DNA of 64,000 nt from Aphrocallistes beatrix (GCA_963281255.1 OY725503.1:2914001-2978000), one strand, 5' to 3'. Numbered from the stretch's first letter, positions 1 through 10,954 are shown. A program made the numbers and translations. Notes: a model not told the origin generated them from the sequence alone.

Positions 1-251
1 CGGAAAGTCGCACTTGAATCAAGTTTCGCTCTTTTGAGCCCCTCGGCTTTTAACTTAAGGTACTCAACCCCCTTGTCCACGAGCTCAGGGTGCATTTTAA
101 CGAAATGTTCCCTCAGTTTCGATGGCTTCATAGACTCGTTAGTCAGTGTTTTATAACAGATAACGCACTGTGGAATTTGAGTATCATTTTTCATCATAAA
201 CGAAAAACCAAAATTCAAGAAACTTCCATTATACGACCTCTTTCTAGACAT
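1..251 (-). CDS. hAT transposase N-terminus with BED-type zinc finger (partial, cut by window edge)
   Basis: The minus strand reads open from an ATG at 251 to the window edge, 83 codons. It starts MSRKRSYNGSFLNFGF and then has a BED-finger pattern: C-x2-C (PQCVICYKTL) followed by a conserved ESMKPSKLREHF block and H-x4-H (HFVKMHPEL). This arrangement is typical of the N-terminus of ZBED5/FAM200-like hAT transposases, in which the finger binds element ends. The upstream side (252-682) ends in a hAT-like terminal repeat, so the frame sits where a transposase should. Only the first domain is visible, so whether the element is intact cannot be judged. Confidence 0.75.
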   Translation of the reverse strand, partial: MSRKRSYNGSFLNFGFSFMMKNDTQIPQCVICYKTLTNESMKPSKLREHFVKMHPELVDKGVEYLKLKAEGLKRAKLDSSATF

Positions 252-296
252 TTTAAGAATGAGATCTTGGTAAACAATGTTTAAAGTTGTATGTAG

Positions 297-352
297 TAAT
301 GTAGTAATGTTGTAAGACTGTAAGTTGTAATGTTGTAATGTTACAAGTTGTA
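297..352. repeat. Low-complexity TGTAATG-like repeat
   Basis: About eight irregular copies of a gTAATGTtg-type unit lie in the leader of the hAT element. Confidence 0.6.
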
Positions 353-682
353 ATGTGAGATTTTTCAATATTAAACATACTTATAGTAATCGACAAAGAT
401 TGTAGCTGGAACATTTCTGTAGGTAATATATAATAACAGCCAATATAATTTTATCACAGCAATACCTTCAAACACATTTAGTCAATATTAGTTTATAATT
501 CACAGTATGAATCCAATTAGAAACCCATTAATATCCTGCAAAACGAATATCAAAAACTTTATGCCGAAGTAATAATAACAAATTCTGACCTGAATTCTAA
601 AGATAAAGAAGCACTCCATTACCCCTCAAAAATATTCATATGACCCCACTTGGGGTAATTACCCCGGGGTTGGGAACCGCTG

Positions 683-1690
683 CTTTAGAGGGTGATATAT
701 ATGCAGAACTATACCCAGCTAGCTGAGCGGAATCGGAATCGGAGAGTAGTCACTTGATATGGTTAGGAAAAAATTTGAGAATGGGATGTTGCTACATTTC
801 TGCGTTGCTAGGAAGAATTATTTCCAAATATAACCAAGCGGCCACTTAAACGAAAGGAAATTTACGCTGATTACGAGTATCGTAATACAAATTGGAAATT
901 TAAAACTGTAGAATTTACATGCAAATATCTTCAATCGTTCATTTCCTACTGAAATATATTATGTTGCAATTTGTTCCAACTCAACCATAGTTTGACTGGA
1001 CTAACTCCCGAGTCATAACCAAACGACTTAAAAGGTTATAAAAAATAAGATATTAATGAAACTCTAAACACTAATGTTCGAAAAAGTGTACTGAAATTAC
1101 ATACAAAATAGGTACGTGTTACTACTTCTAACATTCTATATTAATGTTAGATCCTATCGAGGACCAAAGAATTCTCATCTATGTTTTCTGCGATTCCATA
1201 ACATACTTATTATGATTGAGTATATCTTTACGTTGGTTGGCATTCAGCATTTCAGAAATGCTGAATGCCAACCAACGTAGTAAGGATAGGTTTAAATAGA
1301 GAAATACATCCGCGCTGCTTTGTCAGAACTTAGGGATTGACGTAACCGATAAAGCAAAATTGCTAATTGAGAAAAGTTCCGTTCTGGCTGACAGCTAGTT
1401 AGCCGATCCGCCCCATGTTTGGCTGCTAATATTGACAACAGAGAAAATTATGCTAGTGCTAAAATCGTACCGGAGTCGTCTTTTTTTTATTTTGCATATT
1501 CATAAGAATCTTCGTCGTCATTATTTATCAAGAAAATTTTCAAATACGTATGTATCGACTTCATATTCTATGATACTGGAAATATTGACATTGGCTTTAG
1601 GTTCTTTACTTTTCTCAATTTGATGTCAGTATTCAAAAAACTGGAACTTAACTTCATTATTTTGGGTGTCGAAGATTCTAGTTCTTGCTC
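683..1690. other. No gene seen; contains one perfect palindrome
   Basis: AT-rich sequence without a convincing frame. At 785-815 a 'gggatgttgctacat' motif recurs that is also seen near 26010-26030, 26390 and 46550, so part of it belongs to a dispersed repeat. Confidence 0.4.
1229..1279. repeat. Perfect 25-bp palindrome with 1-base centre
   Basis: Arms 1229-1253 and 1255-1279 are exact reverse complements (core GGTTGGCATTCAGC) with a single A between them. It is not part of any recognised element. Confidence 0.9.
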
Positions 1691-1699
1691 GTCCGAATT

Positions 1700-2600
1700 G
1701 GAATGAACAATTTCTGTCTGGATGAATTATTGACTCTAATTTTTTTTTAAGCTCTTCTTTTATTTCTAATGTCGGTTCGTGTATAAGTCTCACTATCTAA
1801 TAACTTGTCCAGATAATTGAAATCAAAGAACACTGACAAATGTTTCACTCTTGATAGCGGAATTCCTCCCGAATTCAGCTTTTTCATCTGTTCATTAAGA
1901 ATATCAAACAAAAACTCTATACAAGGAACGAGATTTTTTTTCTATAATTAATCTTCTCTTTGTGGGAGTATATAACATCACGGATTTCAAACCTATCTCC
2001 ACTACAGCAATCACATAACTCTTTCATTAAACCTAGGATAGGAGCAATGTAACCGAATTTTCCCCCTAATAACCTGTGCATTCAATGAATGGGTTAAGCA
2101 CACTCGTAGCTTCTGAACATACAACAAATTCATGATGACTGATAGCCTTTTTAATGTACTTCGTGTGTATATCAAAAAATGCATTAATTGAATCATTCTA
2201 GCAGTCAATCCATCATTATGTGGTTTCCTGCCCAAAGAGTATCATTTCGCGTCGTACCAAAGAATATTCAGATTTCTCCAATATACGCGTATTAGTAATG
2301 TCAGCGCCTTCATCGCCCAACCCAAACTCGAGAGCAATTGTTATGAGTTCCTCATGTATAGATTTCAAGGTATCTGAATTTGCTGAAGCGTGGCTAGATT
2401 CTACAACACAAGAAGAGAAATTTCTCAATAATTTTGTTCATTTCTGGATTTTACAAGTTGACTCTGTTCCCGATAGTCCCAATGCCCAGGGTTGAGCTTG
2501 TGCGAAACATCTAATAAATGGAATCGACAACTCGTCATTGATAGTAGCATTTGCTATATTACCACCTTCGACTATTGCAGCAACGTAAACATATTTAGGC
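1700..2600 (-). pseudogene. Decayed coding remnant, family not recognised
   Basis: On the minus strand short coding-like stretches appear in changing frames: one with LVPCIEFLFDILNEQMKKLN near 1860-1950, one with AFFDIHTKYIKKAISHHEF near 2130-2200, and an open 70-codon piece at 2428-2216 with acidic residues. Stops and frame changes separate them. Composition and order suggest one dead transposon or host-like gene, perhaps a hAT transposase, but I cannot place it. Confidence 0.3.
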
Positions 2601-3480
2601 TCAAAAATGTTGGAATGACGTGACTAAAACAACGTAAGGTGATCGAGTGGAAGTTCAACGGTATCCAATCGATATGTTGTCTACTCGAATATATCGTTTA
2701 TGAAAAGATCTTCAAAGTAATCCAAGCACGGGTTGTAGTTGTCGTAAGATCTGTAGACATTACCATGAATGGTCCAAGCATAGCAAACTCTCAATTTTAA
2801 TCGAGTCAAGAATTATTACCTCTAATTGTGATATTCCTCTTCAAGGATGTTATTGACGGTAAAGTGGGATGGAGGGAAACAGCATGTCAAGGAGAGATAC
2901 CACCTATTACCAGTGCAATCCCCTCTTCGCTGAGCATGTTTTCAGGAGGTAAATTTATCGTACACCACAACACACATCTTCGATGGTGATCTAACTTCTG
3001 TTTCATACTCGGTCCTGTATCTAATAGCTTGGGGAGAGTTCAAGATACACCTATACTTATGCAGTTAGCCTCTATGGAGACTGATTTAGCTTCCAAACGC
3101 TTCGCATTCAATAATTTAATTTTGTTCTTCTTTTAGATATATGTACTGATGATTATTTTTCATATGTATAGCTAAATTTGATACGCAATGGATAAGCAAG
3201 GACATAATGGCAGGGTATCTTTTGCACACTGAACAGCATCATTTCAACTTCACAAACAACTTTCTCCTTCTTTACATGCGGAACTGATTCTGAAAAAAAC
3301 CATATTTCTACCAATTAAGATTTACATCGGTTAGCGGTTAACCGCCCTGGAGAAAACCAAAATAATCGATTCCTAAATTCGGTTAACAAACAATTTTCTT
3401 TGATGTACATGGTTTAGTCACACAGATAATTCTACCCAAAGGAAGTGCAATCAATGGAAACTTTTATGTCAACAGTTGTT
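2600..3480. other. No feature recognised
   Basis: AT-rich sequence; some short frames but no motif I can name. Confidence 0.3.
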
Positions 3481-3850
3481 CATTTGTGGTAGAAAAGCAC
3501 TATTGGGACCAGAGAGAAAAGTCTGCTACGCGGGTCTAAGATTACCGCACAATAAAACACGTCTACACAAGAAAACCTGGGGAAGTCTGAATAGGAATGA
3601 TTGAAAGTCATCGAGCTCTAGCTCGATGACTTCAATTTGCCCTACTCACCTGGCCTAGCTCCTTGCGACTTCTGGCTCACTGCAAGGTTAAAAAATTCCT
3701 TGCAGGCAAGCATTTTTAGGACATAATCGACCGATGAAATTCATTTTGGAGATCGCTAAAAAACCATGCCACCCGAGGGCTATAAAAATGTGTTATCGAA
3801 AGTTTAACTATATAAAGGGTGATTATTTTGAGAAAGTGCTAAAATTATAG
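3480..3850 (+). pseudogene. Mariner transposase C-terminal remnant
   Basis: At 3640-3675 the + strand reads PYSPGLAPCDFWL, the third catalytic block of mariner transposases (normally YSPDLAPCDF/YWLF); the D before LAP is G here. Sequence to about 3840 resembles the C-terminal tail. The first two catalytic blocks and both ends are not visible. A short near-perfect hairpin sits directly upstream of the block. It is dead. Confidence 0.6.
3605..3632. repeat. 13-bp palindrome inside mariner remnant
   Basis: Arms 3605-3617 and 3620-3632 (AAGTCATCGAGCT and its complement) with a 2-base centre. Pairing continues outward with one bulged base. Confidence 0.8.
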
Positions 3851-4426
3851 CATGATATTCTTGATATATATCCACCAGAAAATAGAGTTGGATCGGGAAA
3901 AGCACGTTGTAATATAGATCAAGTTCAAAAATAGAGCTACGTTGGAACAATTACTAAATTAGAGTCAAAATATAAATTGTTCTACAACTCACGAGTGTTT
4001 TCTAAGCGGGGCATTCGAAGTCACAATTAATCACTTACAACTCGAAAAGAATTCTATTATGCCAGTGGAAATAAGAGTGTTGATGTATTTTATTTTGAAG
4101 CTTATATTTTCCAATTAGCAATAATGATATAAAATAGCAGTGACACATCAAATTTAGATCTTAGTTTTACTTAATAAATCATGAAATATTGATGAAACAA
4201 ACTTATCCTGTGAAATACATTTATTTCAGCGTGTATTTTGTGTTTTTTCAAATTTCAAATTAAAATATCACATTTGAACGAATTAACAATATTTGAATTG
4301 TACATTCCAAAAATAAAATATCGCAATGCAAAGTACCCCATCATTAATATCTTCTTTTAATCATGCCAAATCATATTTCAATTGTTGAATTCGTGTCCAT
4401 CACTAAATTTCCAGCGATTATAAATA
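3851..4426. other. No gene; repeat-like flank
   Basis: Very AT-rich. 4365-4420 resembles 46460-46510 (shared 'attgttgaattcg...atcgctaaatttc' text), so it is probably an old dispersed repeat. Confidence 0.3.
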
Positions 4427-5773
4427 CAGGGTGTCCCATAAGTATTGGCCGGTCTTCAGATTTTTGAATTATCAAAATTTTATTGCAAACCATTGTGAAA
4501 TAAGACAAATTACTTTCAATTATTGAAGTAAATAACTTGCGAGTAATTTCTATCACTTAGTTTTACAAAACAGTCACAATACAAAGCTATAATATTAATA
4601 GGCCTATCTAGCTTGAACAAATCAATAATGAATGTCCAAGATTATGGAATCGAGATTCGTTCTAAGGCAATTGGACTTCTAGAGAGCGGTTTAACGCAGA
4701 AAATTGTTTCACAGAGGTTATCTGTTAGTGAAAGATCACTAAGGCGTTGGTGGCATGCACACAAAGCCTGAAATCGCCTCGAAAGTAGACCCAAACAAGA
4801 TCGTCCAAAAACGATTAGCCGAGTTGCTAAAATTGTTATTTCGAAATCTGTGGGGAAAAGGAGACAATCAACGCGAAGAATTGCTACTAGACTGTCCAAT
4901 AGCGGAATGACCATCTCAAAATCAACAGTACACCATTATCTAAAGGGTACTCTTGGCCTAAAATCTTACAAAAGACCCAAAAAGCCCCGATTAACGGAAA
5001 AAAATGAAAGAAAATCGACTAAAATTCGCCCGTAAAACAGAAAAGTGGACAATCGAGCAATGGAAAAAGGTCCTGTGGAGCGACGAATCCTCCTTTGAAC
5101 TATTTTCTCTTCCAAATTGCCATAACGACAGAGTTTGGTCAAAATCTTCAAGAAACATTGAGCCATGTCTCCGTATTAAATTTCCACCGAAAATTCAAGT
5201 GTGGGGGATGATTTCGTTTCAGGCATTGTCGGAATTGCATTTACTACCGAAAGGGTAGATGGTTAATGGAGCGTATTATAGGGACTCGATATTAGCAAAA
5301 ACTTGTTTGGATGCGATCAAACGTAAACGGAAGAGAGGCTCAATTTTGGAACGGTCAATGCTACCAAACATGTCCGAGTTATTTTTTATGCAGGATGGTG
5401 CGCCAGCTCACACTGCCAATTCGACCCAAGAATGGTGTTCAAAGAAGTTCCCAAACTTCTGGCGTAAAGCGGAATGGCCAGGTAACTCGCCTGACCTTAA
5501 TCCAATTGAAAACGTGTGGGCATATATAAAGGAGAAGATCAGCGAAATGGGAGATGTAAATACTCTAAAGGGCCTGGAAAAAAATCTTCTAGAAGTATGG
5601 AGATCAATCCCTCCAGATTTTTTAGCAAAATTTATTTGTAGCATGCCGAATCGTGTTAAACTAGTTATAGAAAAGGATGGAGATTACATTGGAAAATAAA
5701 ATTGGCTTATATTATTTGCTTAAAAAAAATTATAGCAACTTATACAACCGGCCAATACTTATGGAACACCCTG
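4427..5773 (+). mobile_element. Tc1/mariner element, DD37E type, with both terminal repeats
   Basis: 1347 bp flanked by TA. The left end CAGGGTGTCCCATAAGTAT is mirrored at the right end with one difference (GGAACACC), and the inverted repeat runs about 28 bp to GGCCGGT. The transposase inside is broken. Spacing between the second and third catalytic residues is 37, which marks the DD37E (TRT-like) branch rather than classical Tc1. Confidence 0.85.
4628..5699 (+). pseudogene. DD37E Tc1/mariner transposase, broken
   Basis: Translation starts MNVQDYGIEIRSKA and has a first helix-turn-helix (LTQKIVSQRLSVSERSLRRW) before a TGA at about 4769. The frame resumes with a second HTH (RRIATRLSNSGMTISKSTVHHY), shifts near 5030, then has the first catalytic D in LWSDESSFEL. 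A TAG stop lies at about 5256. The last part (5259-5699) keeps the second D in FMQDGAPAHT and the E in NSPDLNPIENVW. D-to-E spacing is 37 residues. At least two stops and one frameshift make it inactive, but the catalytic residues survive. Confidence 0.85.
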
Positions 5774-6101
5774 TATATATTGACGATATTTGGATAATGT
5801 TTTCAGTCACCCGTTCCTAGCAAACTCCAGGAATGAGTAATTCCGATCTTCAAATTTAGGAGGAACCATATCGAGTGACCCTTTGTTTGCTTAGGGAGGT
5901 TCAACAAGTACGAATATGCTAATTAGAAAAATATTATTGACTTCTCAAATGGATTAGTATTACGTATAACAATTTGGATGGAAGATATTGGGATTTACGA
6001 ATACTTTTGTTCAGGTGTAATGAAGGTTTTGTGGTATGCCATAGTAGCAGGTATACAGCTGAATGTTGTAAATCTTCATAAATTCTACATACTATGATAT
6101 A

Positions 6102-6670
6102 CAGTCTGGCCAATAATTATTGAGAATTATTGTCCAATACAGTCCGAAAATTCATAATAGATCGGCTTTTTCGACGTTAGGGACTTTCTCATTGTGTATC
6201 TTTACAGAGAACCTTACAGGGGAACGGTTTGACGCATATTAGAAGATACTTAGTTATACAGGCTAATGTTTTTCATGACAACAATTGGTTTATTTCAGGA
6301 CAATGATCCTAAACATAATTCGAAAGTAGCAAAGCGGTAGGTGGATCAAAATGTGCCCAAAAAGATCGATTGATTAGGTGTCCTATAGAAATCTATTTGG
6401 CTGCCTGAAGCAGGATATTTGTAAAGCCAATAAACAATTTCTAATCTAAAATGTACCCTCAGTCAAATATGGGATGGTATACCTCGAGAATTATTTGTGC
6501 CATATTGAAGTGGAATGTCTAAGAGGTGTGATGATCACACCTCTTACCACCATCAGATCACACTGTGATCTGATGATGGCCAATAAGGGCTACAAGATAA
6601 ATTATCAATTTAGTCAACTAAAGATAAAACTAACAAATGTTCAAGACAAAAAAAACTCACAATGATATGT
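6102..6670 (+). pseudogene. Internally deleted Tc1-type element
   Basis: Begins CAGTCTGGCCAATAATTAT after TA, a Tc1-type end. At 6300-6360 it reads DNDPKHNSKVAKRWVDQNVP, the second catalytic block, then a degraded stretch, and at 6590-6610 NKGYKINY, the normal C-terminus of the relatives found at 57602-58585. The N-terminal half is gone, and two small palindromes break the C-terminal frame. No matching right terminal repeat was found. Confidence 0.65.
6520..6575. repeat. Two adjacent perfect palindromes, each with a 1-base centre
   Basis: First: arms 6520-6532 and 6534-6546 (13 bp). Second: arms 6551-6562 and 6564-6575 (12 bp). They lie where an intact relative has an uninterrupted RRC(D/E)-to-NKG sequence, so they are extra DNA made of reverse-copied local sequence. 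Confidence 0.85.
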
Positions 6671-7360
6671 GATAATGTTAATTATTTATCTTAACACCTA
6701 TTGATGAATATTGTATATAAATGTGGTCAAGTTGACTCATCAAAAAATCTAAAATATCGAATTTGAATAATTAGCTTTCCTACGTTGCCCAAAAGGATTC
6801 CTCAAGAATTTCATAATTTTCACACCTCAAGTTGGTGTTAAAATGGATTAACTTGAAAACTAGGAGAGATAAATATTAGGTTACTTGAGATGAAATGTTT
6901 AGTAGGCATCACAAAATTCACAACACCTTTATATAAATATTTTCATGAGCAACAATGACTCATCAATGGTTGTATATGGATTTAAAAAATTATGTACATC
7001 ATATCCAAGTTCTACTTGACATCAGGGTATTATACAGCGTTCCAGAGATACGCTCCTAATCTCAAAACTGTAAATTTTCATATGCCTAAATCGATAAATA
7101 ATATTATAAGGAGCGTCTCGCGCTCATAGAAAATTCCATGCTGTACATTATAAAATTTTATTTTGAATTGAAAAAATTTCAAAGGAAATCATTGATTCAT
7201 TAGATCATCCTCAAACAACTAATCCCCAGCCCAGATTTATAATGTCTGCAGTGACTTAGAGTCATGTTTATCTAATAAATAAGGATATAATTAAAAGCTG
7301 AATTTGCGAATTATATACGTATTTGTGAATTGAAAGGAATAAATATCCATACTATTAAAA
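6671..7360. other. No feature recognised
   Basis: AT-rich filler; no frame or repeat end that I can support. Confidence 0.3.
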
Positions 7361-8218
7361 CTTGAATAATGTGTATATAGTATGTTGATATATACTATAC
7401 TATATATGTACCGAATTCATTGAAGAAACTGCCAGACACAGAAAGCAGATTTTTGGCATTTGGGACTCAATTGGCTATGGCTTGGAAGTTCTGAGTTCAG
7501 ACGAAAATGTCGACTCATCATGGAATTATAATGTCATTGTCATCTTTTTTATAATTAGAAATCTCAGTTTTTCGACTCAGTCATTGAAGGCTGAAATTTT
7601 AATAGCATGTGTACATTAGCATACCTTATATATGATTTAACCATAGCATTCTATATACTAAGGCAATGGAACTCTATTCAAAATCTGGACCATGGATGGC
7701 AATTACCATCGAACTTTCTAGACAATTAATTTACCAAGTTTTATGATTTTATGATTAAATATGATAAATTCATATACTCCCTACTTACTTAGAAGATATT
7801 TTGGAATAATTTTCTGAAACTGAAATAATTCATTTTCCTGGATATTTGTATCATCTATCTATGCGTGAAAAATATCAGAATACATCACCTTACAATGACA
7901 ACATCTTGATTTTTACAACCTCTGGTTCAGGAAAAAGATGCACTGATGTAATTACTTCGAAATAATGCTGTGAATTTACCAATATGTGTCAACTTCTGTC
8001 TAATAAACGTCACTGAATAAAATGACTAACCACATTTTGGTCACCCATAATAATTAAAAACGATATTTTTACGATATTTAAAATGTTCTCAAAATATTGT
8101 CACTCAATCAAATCGCCTATCTGCACATCGTTTGTCTATTCAACATTCATCTTCACATAACGTCTGCTCTATTCTACCCTATTCTCACTATTACTCGATT
8201 CATAGCATACTTTTCAAC

Positions 8219-8345
8219 ATGGCTCGTCTGGTACCTGGTTGTAAGTCAAACTATTGTGATAAGATGAATCCAACCTGTTTTTTCTTTTCCTGCTGACAAT
8301 GTGACTCGTGAAAAATGGTTCAAAGAAACAGAAGCAAGTTTACTA
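8219..8345 (+). pseudogene. THAP zinc-finger domain of P-like transposase, frameshifted
   Basis: ATG at 8219 gives MARLVPGCKSNYCDKMNPTC, with the C-x4-C opening of a THAP finger. After a one-base shift near 8283 the next frame reads FSFPADNVTREKWFKET, matching the F-P and conserved W of the domain. The rest of the transposase is missing or unrecognisable; a 66-codon frame at 8572-8772 may be debris. Its position near the 5' end of the P-like element fits. Confidence 0.65.
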
Positions 8346-8842
8346 TTTCTACTCTTAATTGTATTAATTCTAAATTGCATCTAGTCGAACTCCCTGTCGG
8401 TGGGTTATTTATTGACCAAATTCAACGGTCATCTTTTTTCTTAAGATACAATATCATAATGAAATTTCTACAATCGAACGTTCAATAATTATTAATGAAA
8501 ATTTATATTACAAGGCTTTTTATAAGGAGACAAACAAAATTAAACTATCCTGCCACTCACTAACCGATACCATGTCATTGGAAAATATCATTAATGAAGT
8601 CGAATTATTTGTAATTATTAAAAATGAGAAGGTAATTTCCTCATCCACCCCTTTGATTCAACACGTGAATAATGCCATTCATAATATCACTAATGCTAAG
8701 ATCAAAAATAGTATTGGTTTAGAGAGTGAGTATACTAAAATTCTAGAAGTTGCTTCCAATTTAACGATTTAGAGCGTCATGTCATTCTTCTGAAGTCTAC
8801 ATTCGTAGTGATGAAATAGAGATAACACTAAGCTAAAAACTA

Positions 8843-9031
8843 CAGTCAAGGGTCGCTTATTATGAACCCGCTTAATATGAACATTCGTTTATTATGAACT
8901 AACCACCTGGTCCGAATTCCTTTTTTTAGATAGGATTTGTATTGAATCAAGTTCGCTTAATTAATATGAAGTATCTCTATTATGAACAGATTCTTGGCCC
9001 CCTGGTGGTTCACAATAAGCGGCCCTGACTG
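8843..9031. mobile_element. Pogo-type MITE
   Basis: TA-flanked short element with ends CAGTCAAGGGTCGCTTATTA / GCGGCCCTGACTG. Two more copies lie at 14654-14834 and 62852-63036. Confidence 0.8.
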
Positions 9032-9138
9032 TATTTTTTTCTATTCTTTTGTTTTAGAGAGAGAGAGAGATAATGAAGAATCTAGTCTAGTTATAAATGA
9101 ATTGTCACACTTTATTTATTTATGTATTTAATTATTTA

Positions 9139-9631
9139 CAAGCGCGCTTCGCTTGCTTGCGCTGCGCGGCTGGCGGACACTTCGTGTCCGCCGGAGGCTC
9201 TCTTCGGTCGCCTGGGGGTGAAATTGGTTAATTATAAGGGAGATATCATCTCTAAATATGTCCATCTTAGTTTTTAAATCGATATCACTCGAAAAATCAC
9301 CAAATTTGTCAATTTTTAAAATTTTGATGAGTAATGATGACGTCATAACAAAGTGATGACTCATCATTTTTTGACGATAGTTGTATCATATGTGACGCAT
9401 GTTAGAATACATATTCTATTAAAATTTCAACCATCTATCTCCTATAATGGCTGAGTTATGCTCGAATAACTGTGTTGCTTAACTTTTAAAAATGTGACAA
9501 TGACGTCATAATTCCATGATGAGTAGACATTTTGCTCTGAGCTCAGAACTTACCGGAGCCATAGCCAAAATACTCCCACATGCCAAAAATCAGCTTTCTA
9601 CGCCCGGCAGTTTCTTCAATCAATTCGTTAC

Positions 9632-9676
<45 letters not shown>

Positions 9677-9714
9677 TAAATAAATATACATTAATCGAGT
9701 TTTAATAGTAAGGA
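9139..9714 (-). mobile_element. Helitron family A, full-length copy
   Basis: Good reference copy. On the minus strand it starts TCCTTACTATTAAAACTCG after A, has ATTA/TAAATA repeats and a (TA)n tract, the body from TGTAACGAATTGATTGAAG, two AP-1/CRE-like modules, an inverted repeat built on GGCGGACAC and GTGTCCGCC, and ends CGCGCTTG before T. A|T insertion with no target duplication is the Helitron rule. The 3' CTTG differs from the usual CTRR. No protein is encoded. Confidence 0.85.
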
Positions 9715-10269
9715 TTTATATTTAGCAGTGTATTGATTGTGATTTACCATTAAAGTGTATAATAATATGTTCATTTTAAGTGGGTTGGGTGGTCCGAAAT
9801 CATTAAAATCAATCAAATGTTACATTAGAGTACTTTAGAATAGTAATGAAGGAAATATAACAATACATGATATTTTGAAAGCCCATGGTAATTGCCATCC
9901 ATGGTCCAGATTTTGAATAGAGTGCCATTGCCTTAGTATATAGAATGCTATGATTTAACTATCATAAAAAATGATGACTCATCGCTCTGTTATGACGTAA
10001 TCATTACGCAAAAAATTTTAAAAATTGACAAATTTGGTGATTTTTCGTGCGATATCGATAATAACAGTAGGACAGACGTATTCAGAGATATTATCTCCCT
10101 TATAATTAATCAATCTGACCCCAGGCGCCCAAAGGGGGCCTCTGGTGGAAACAAAGTGTCTGCTTCCCGCGCAGCGCAAGCAAGCGAAGCGCGTTGTAAA
10201 CTATATACTCTGGTACTAAACAATGAATAAAAAATTAAACATCTATAAAAATATAATTATGATATATAC

Positions 10270-10497
10270 CTGTGCATTGGATTCTGCGATTATCTCTTGA
10301 AGTAATGGATCGTTAGATGTAGTTGGTCTATTAAAGCAGTTTATAGTTGGTATAAGTTTTATTGCCGTTTTAGGAGTAATTCTGTCAAAGGATGTATCAT
10401 ATTGATCCAAATAACCACTTTCTCTTATATCTTTCGGTCTTTCGTCAACACAAACGTTCAATTTATTAAGACTTGAAAATTCAATCTCTTGAATCAA
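10270..10497 (-). CDS. eIF3 subunit d-like gene, exon 3 of those visible
   Basis: An open 76-codon exon between an acceptor (atatttttgtag, 10498 side) and a donor (CAG|GTATAT, 10269 side), phase 0 at both ends. It begins LIQEIEFSSLNKL and contains ESGYLDQYDTSFDRI and a later TTSNDPLLQEI. In eIF3d the matching region has EMDFPQL, LEYYDKxFDRI and TTDDPVI in the same order and spacing, just before the cap-binding domain. eIF3d is the subunit of the translation initiation factor eIF3 that can bind the mRNA cap. The protein is strongly diverged from typical animal eIF3d. The following exon (expected to begin like VFATDAIL) is not seen to the left and is probably beyond the window. Confidence 0.8.
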
Positions 10498-10954
10498 CTA
10501 CAAAAATATTCAGAAATGATACAGTCAATTAGAATTAGACACCCCATTCCTAACTCTCTCCGGGAGTCATTGTCAATCTGAAGCATTTGTAGGTAAGCCT
10601 TCTACAACCCACAGGTCAGAATGTATCAACTACTTGCTGGTCGACTGCATTTAGTGAATAAAAAAAGCAGGAATATAATTTATTTTTGATAGCGCATGGG
10701 AGAATTATTTTAAAATTAGAATTATGAAAAGTAAATGCAAAAATAAAATAAGAATCGTGTTCAACATCCAGAATCAAATGTGGATTACTTAAATATATTA
10801 AACGTGCTTTTTCATTAAGTTATTGACCCTTAACGCAAAATAAGTCTGTATAAAAAGACAGTTTTCAAAGTTATAAACAAGAAATTATAGAAAGGAGGAT
10901 ATATTTTGATTAAGTGCGGTATCAAGGATTTTAGATATAAGATTTTTGATAGAA
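10498..10954. other. Intron sequence without recognised elements
   Basis: AT-rich; nothing supportable beyond the splice acceptor at its left edge. Confidence 0.4.

Larger units (their letters stand above)
1..682 (-). mobile_element. hAT element, 5' end
   Basis: The outer end at 670-682 reads, on the minus strand, CAGCGGTTCCCAACC, a classic hAT terminal motif. Between it and the BED-finger ATG lies AT-rich leader sequence, including a run of TGTAATGT-like repeats at 297-352. The bases just outside (683-690, ctttagag) would be the 8-bp target duplication, but the other end is off the window. Confidence 0.65.
7642..9952 (+). mobile_element. P-like THAP element with 7-bp target duplication
   Basis: Starts CATAGCATTCTATATACTAA and ends with the reverse complement; the inverted repeat continues for about 70 bp and includes CCATGG. 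ATTTAAC flanks it on both sides (7635-7641 and 9953-9959). It carries a broken THAP domain at 8219, a MITE (8843-9031) and a Helitron (9139-9714). THAP zinc fingers are the DNA-binding domain of P-superfamily transposases, which usually give 8-bp duplications; here 7 bp is exact and an eighth (G) can be counted. Confidence 0.75.
7361..10196 (+). mobile_element. Helitron family A copy, split by a P-like element
   Basis: Left part (to 7641) has a TA-rich tract and then the family body (GAATTCATTGAAGAAACTGCC onward). The right part (9953-10196) resumes in register with the bZIP module and ends in the GC-rich hairpin region and GCGTTG. The interruption is the P-like element at 7642-9952, bracketed by ATTTAAC. 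Confidence 0.8.

Noticed and set aside
9170..9220. GC-rich hairpins (GGCGGACAC/GTGTCCGCC) as bacterial-type terminators or ncRNA
   Set aside because: They recur in every Helitron copy at a fixed distance from the 3' CTTG end, so they are the element's 3' structure.
9128..9367. Repeated 60-130 codon frames such as MMTHHFVMTSSLLIKILKIDKF… at many sites
   Set aside because: They are chance frames across the Helitron A body and hairpin; the same peptide appears wherever the repeat is present, on the repeat's strand, with random breaks.
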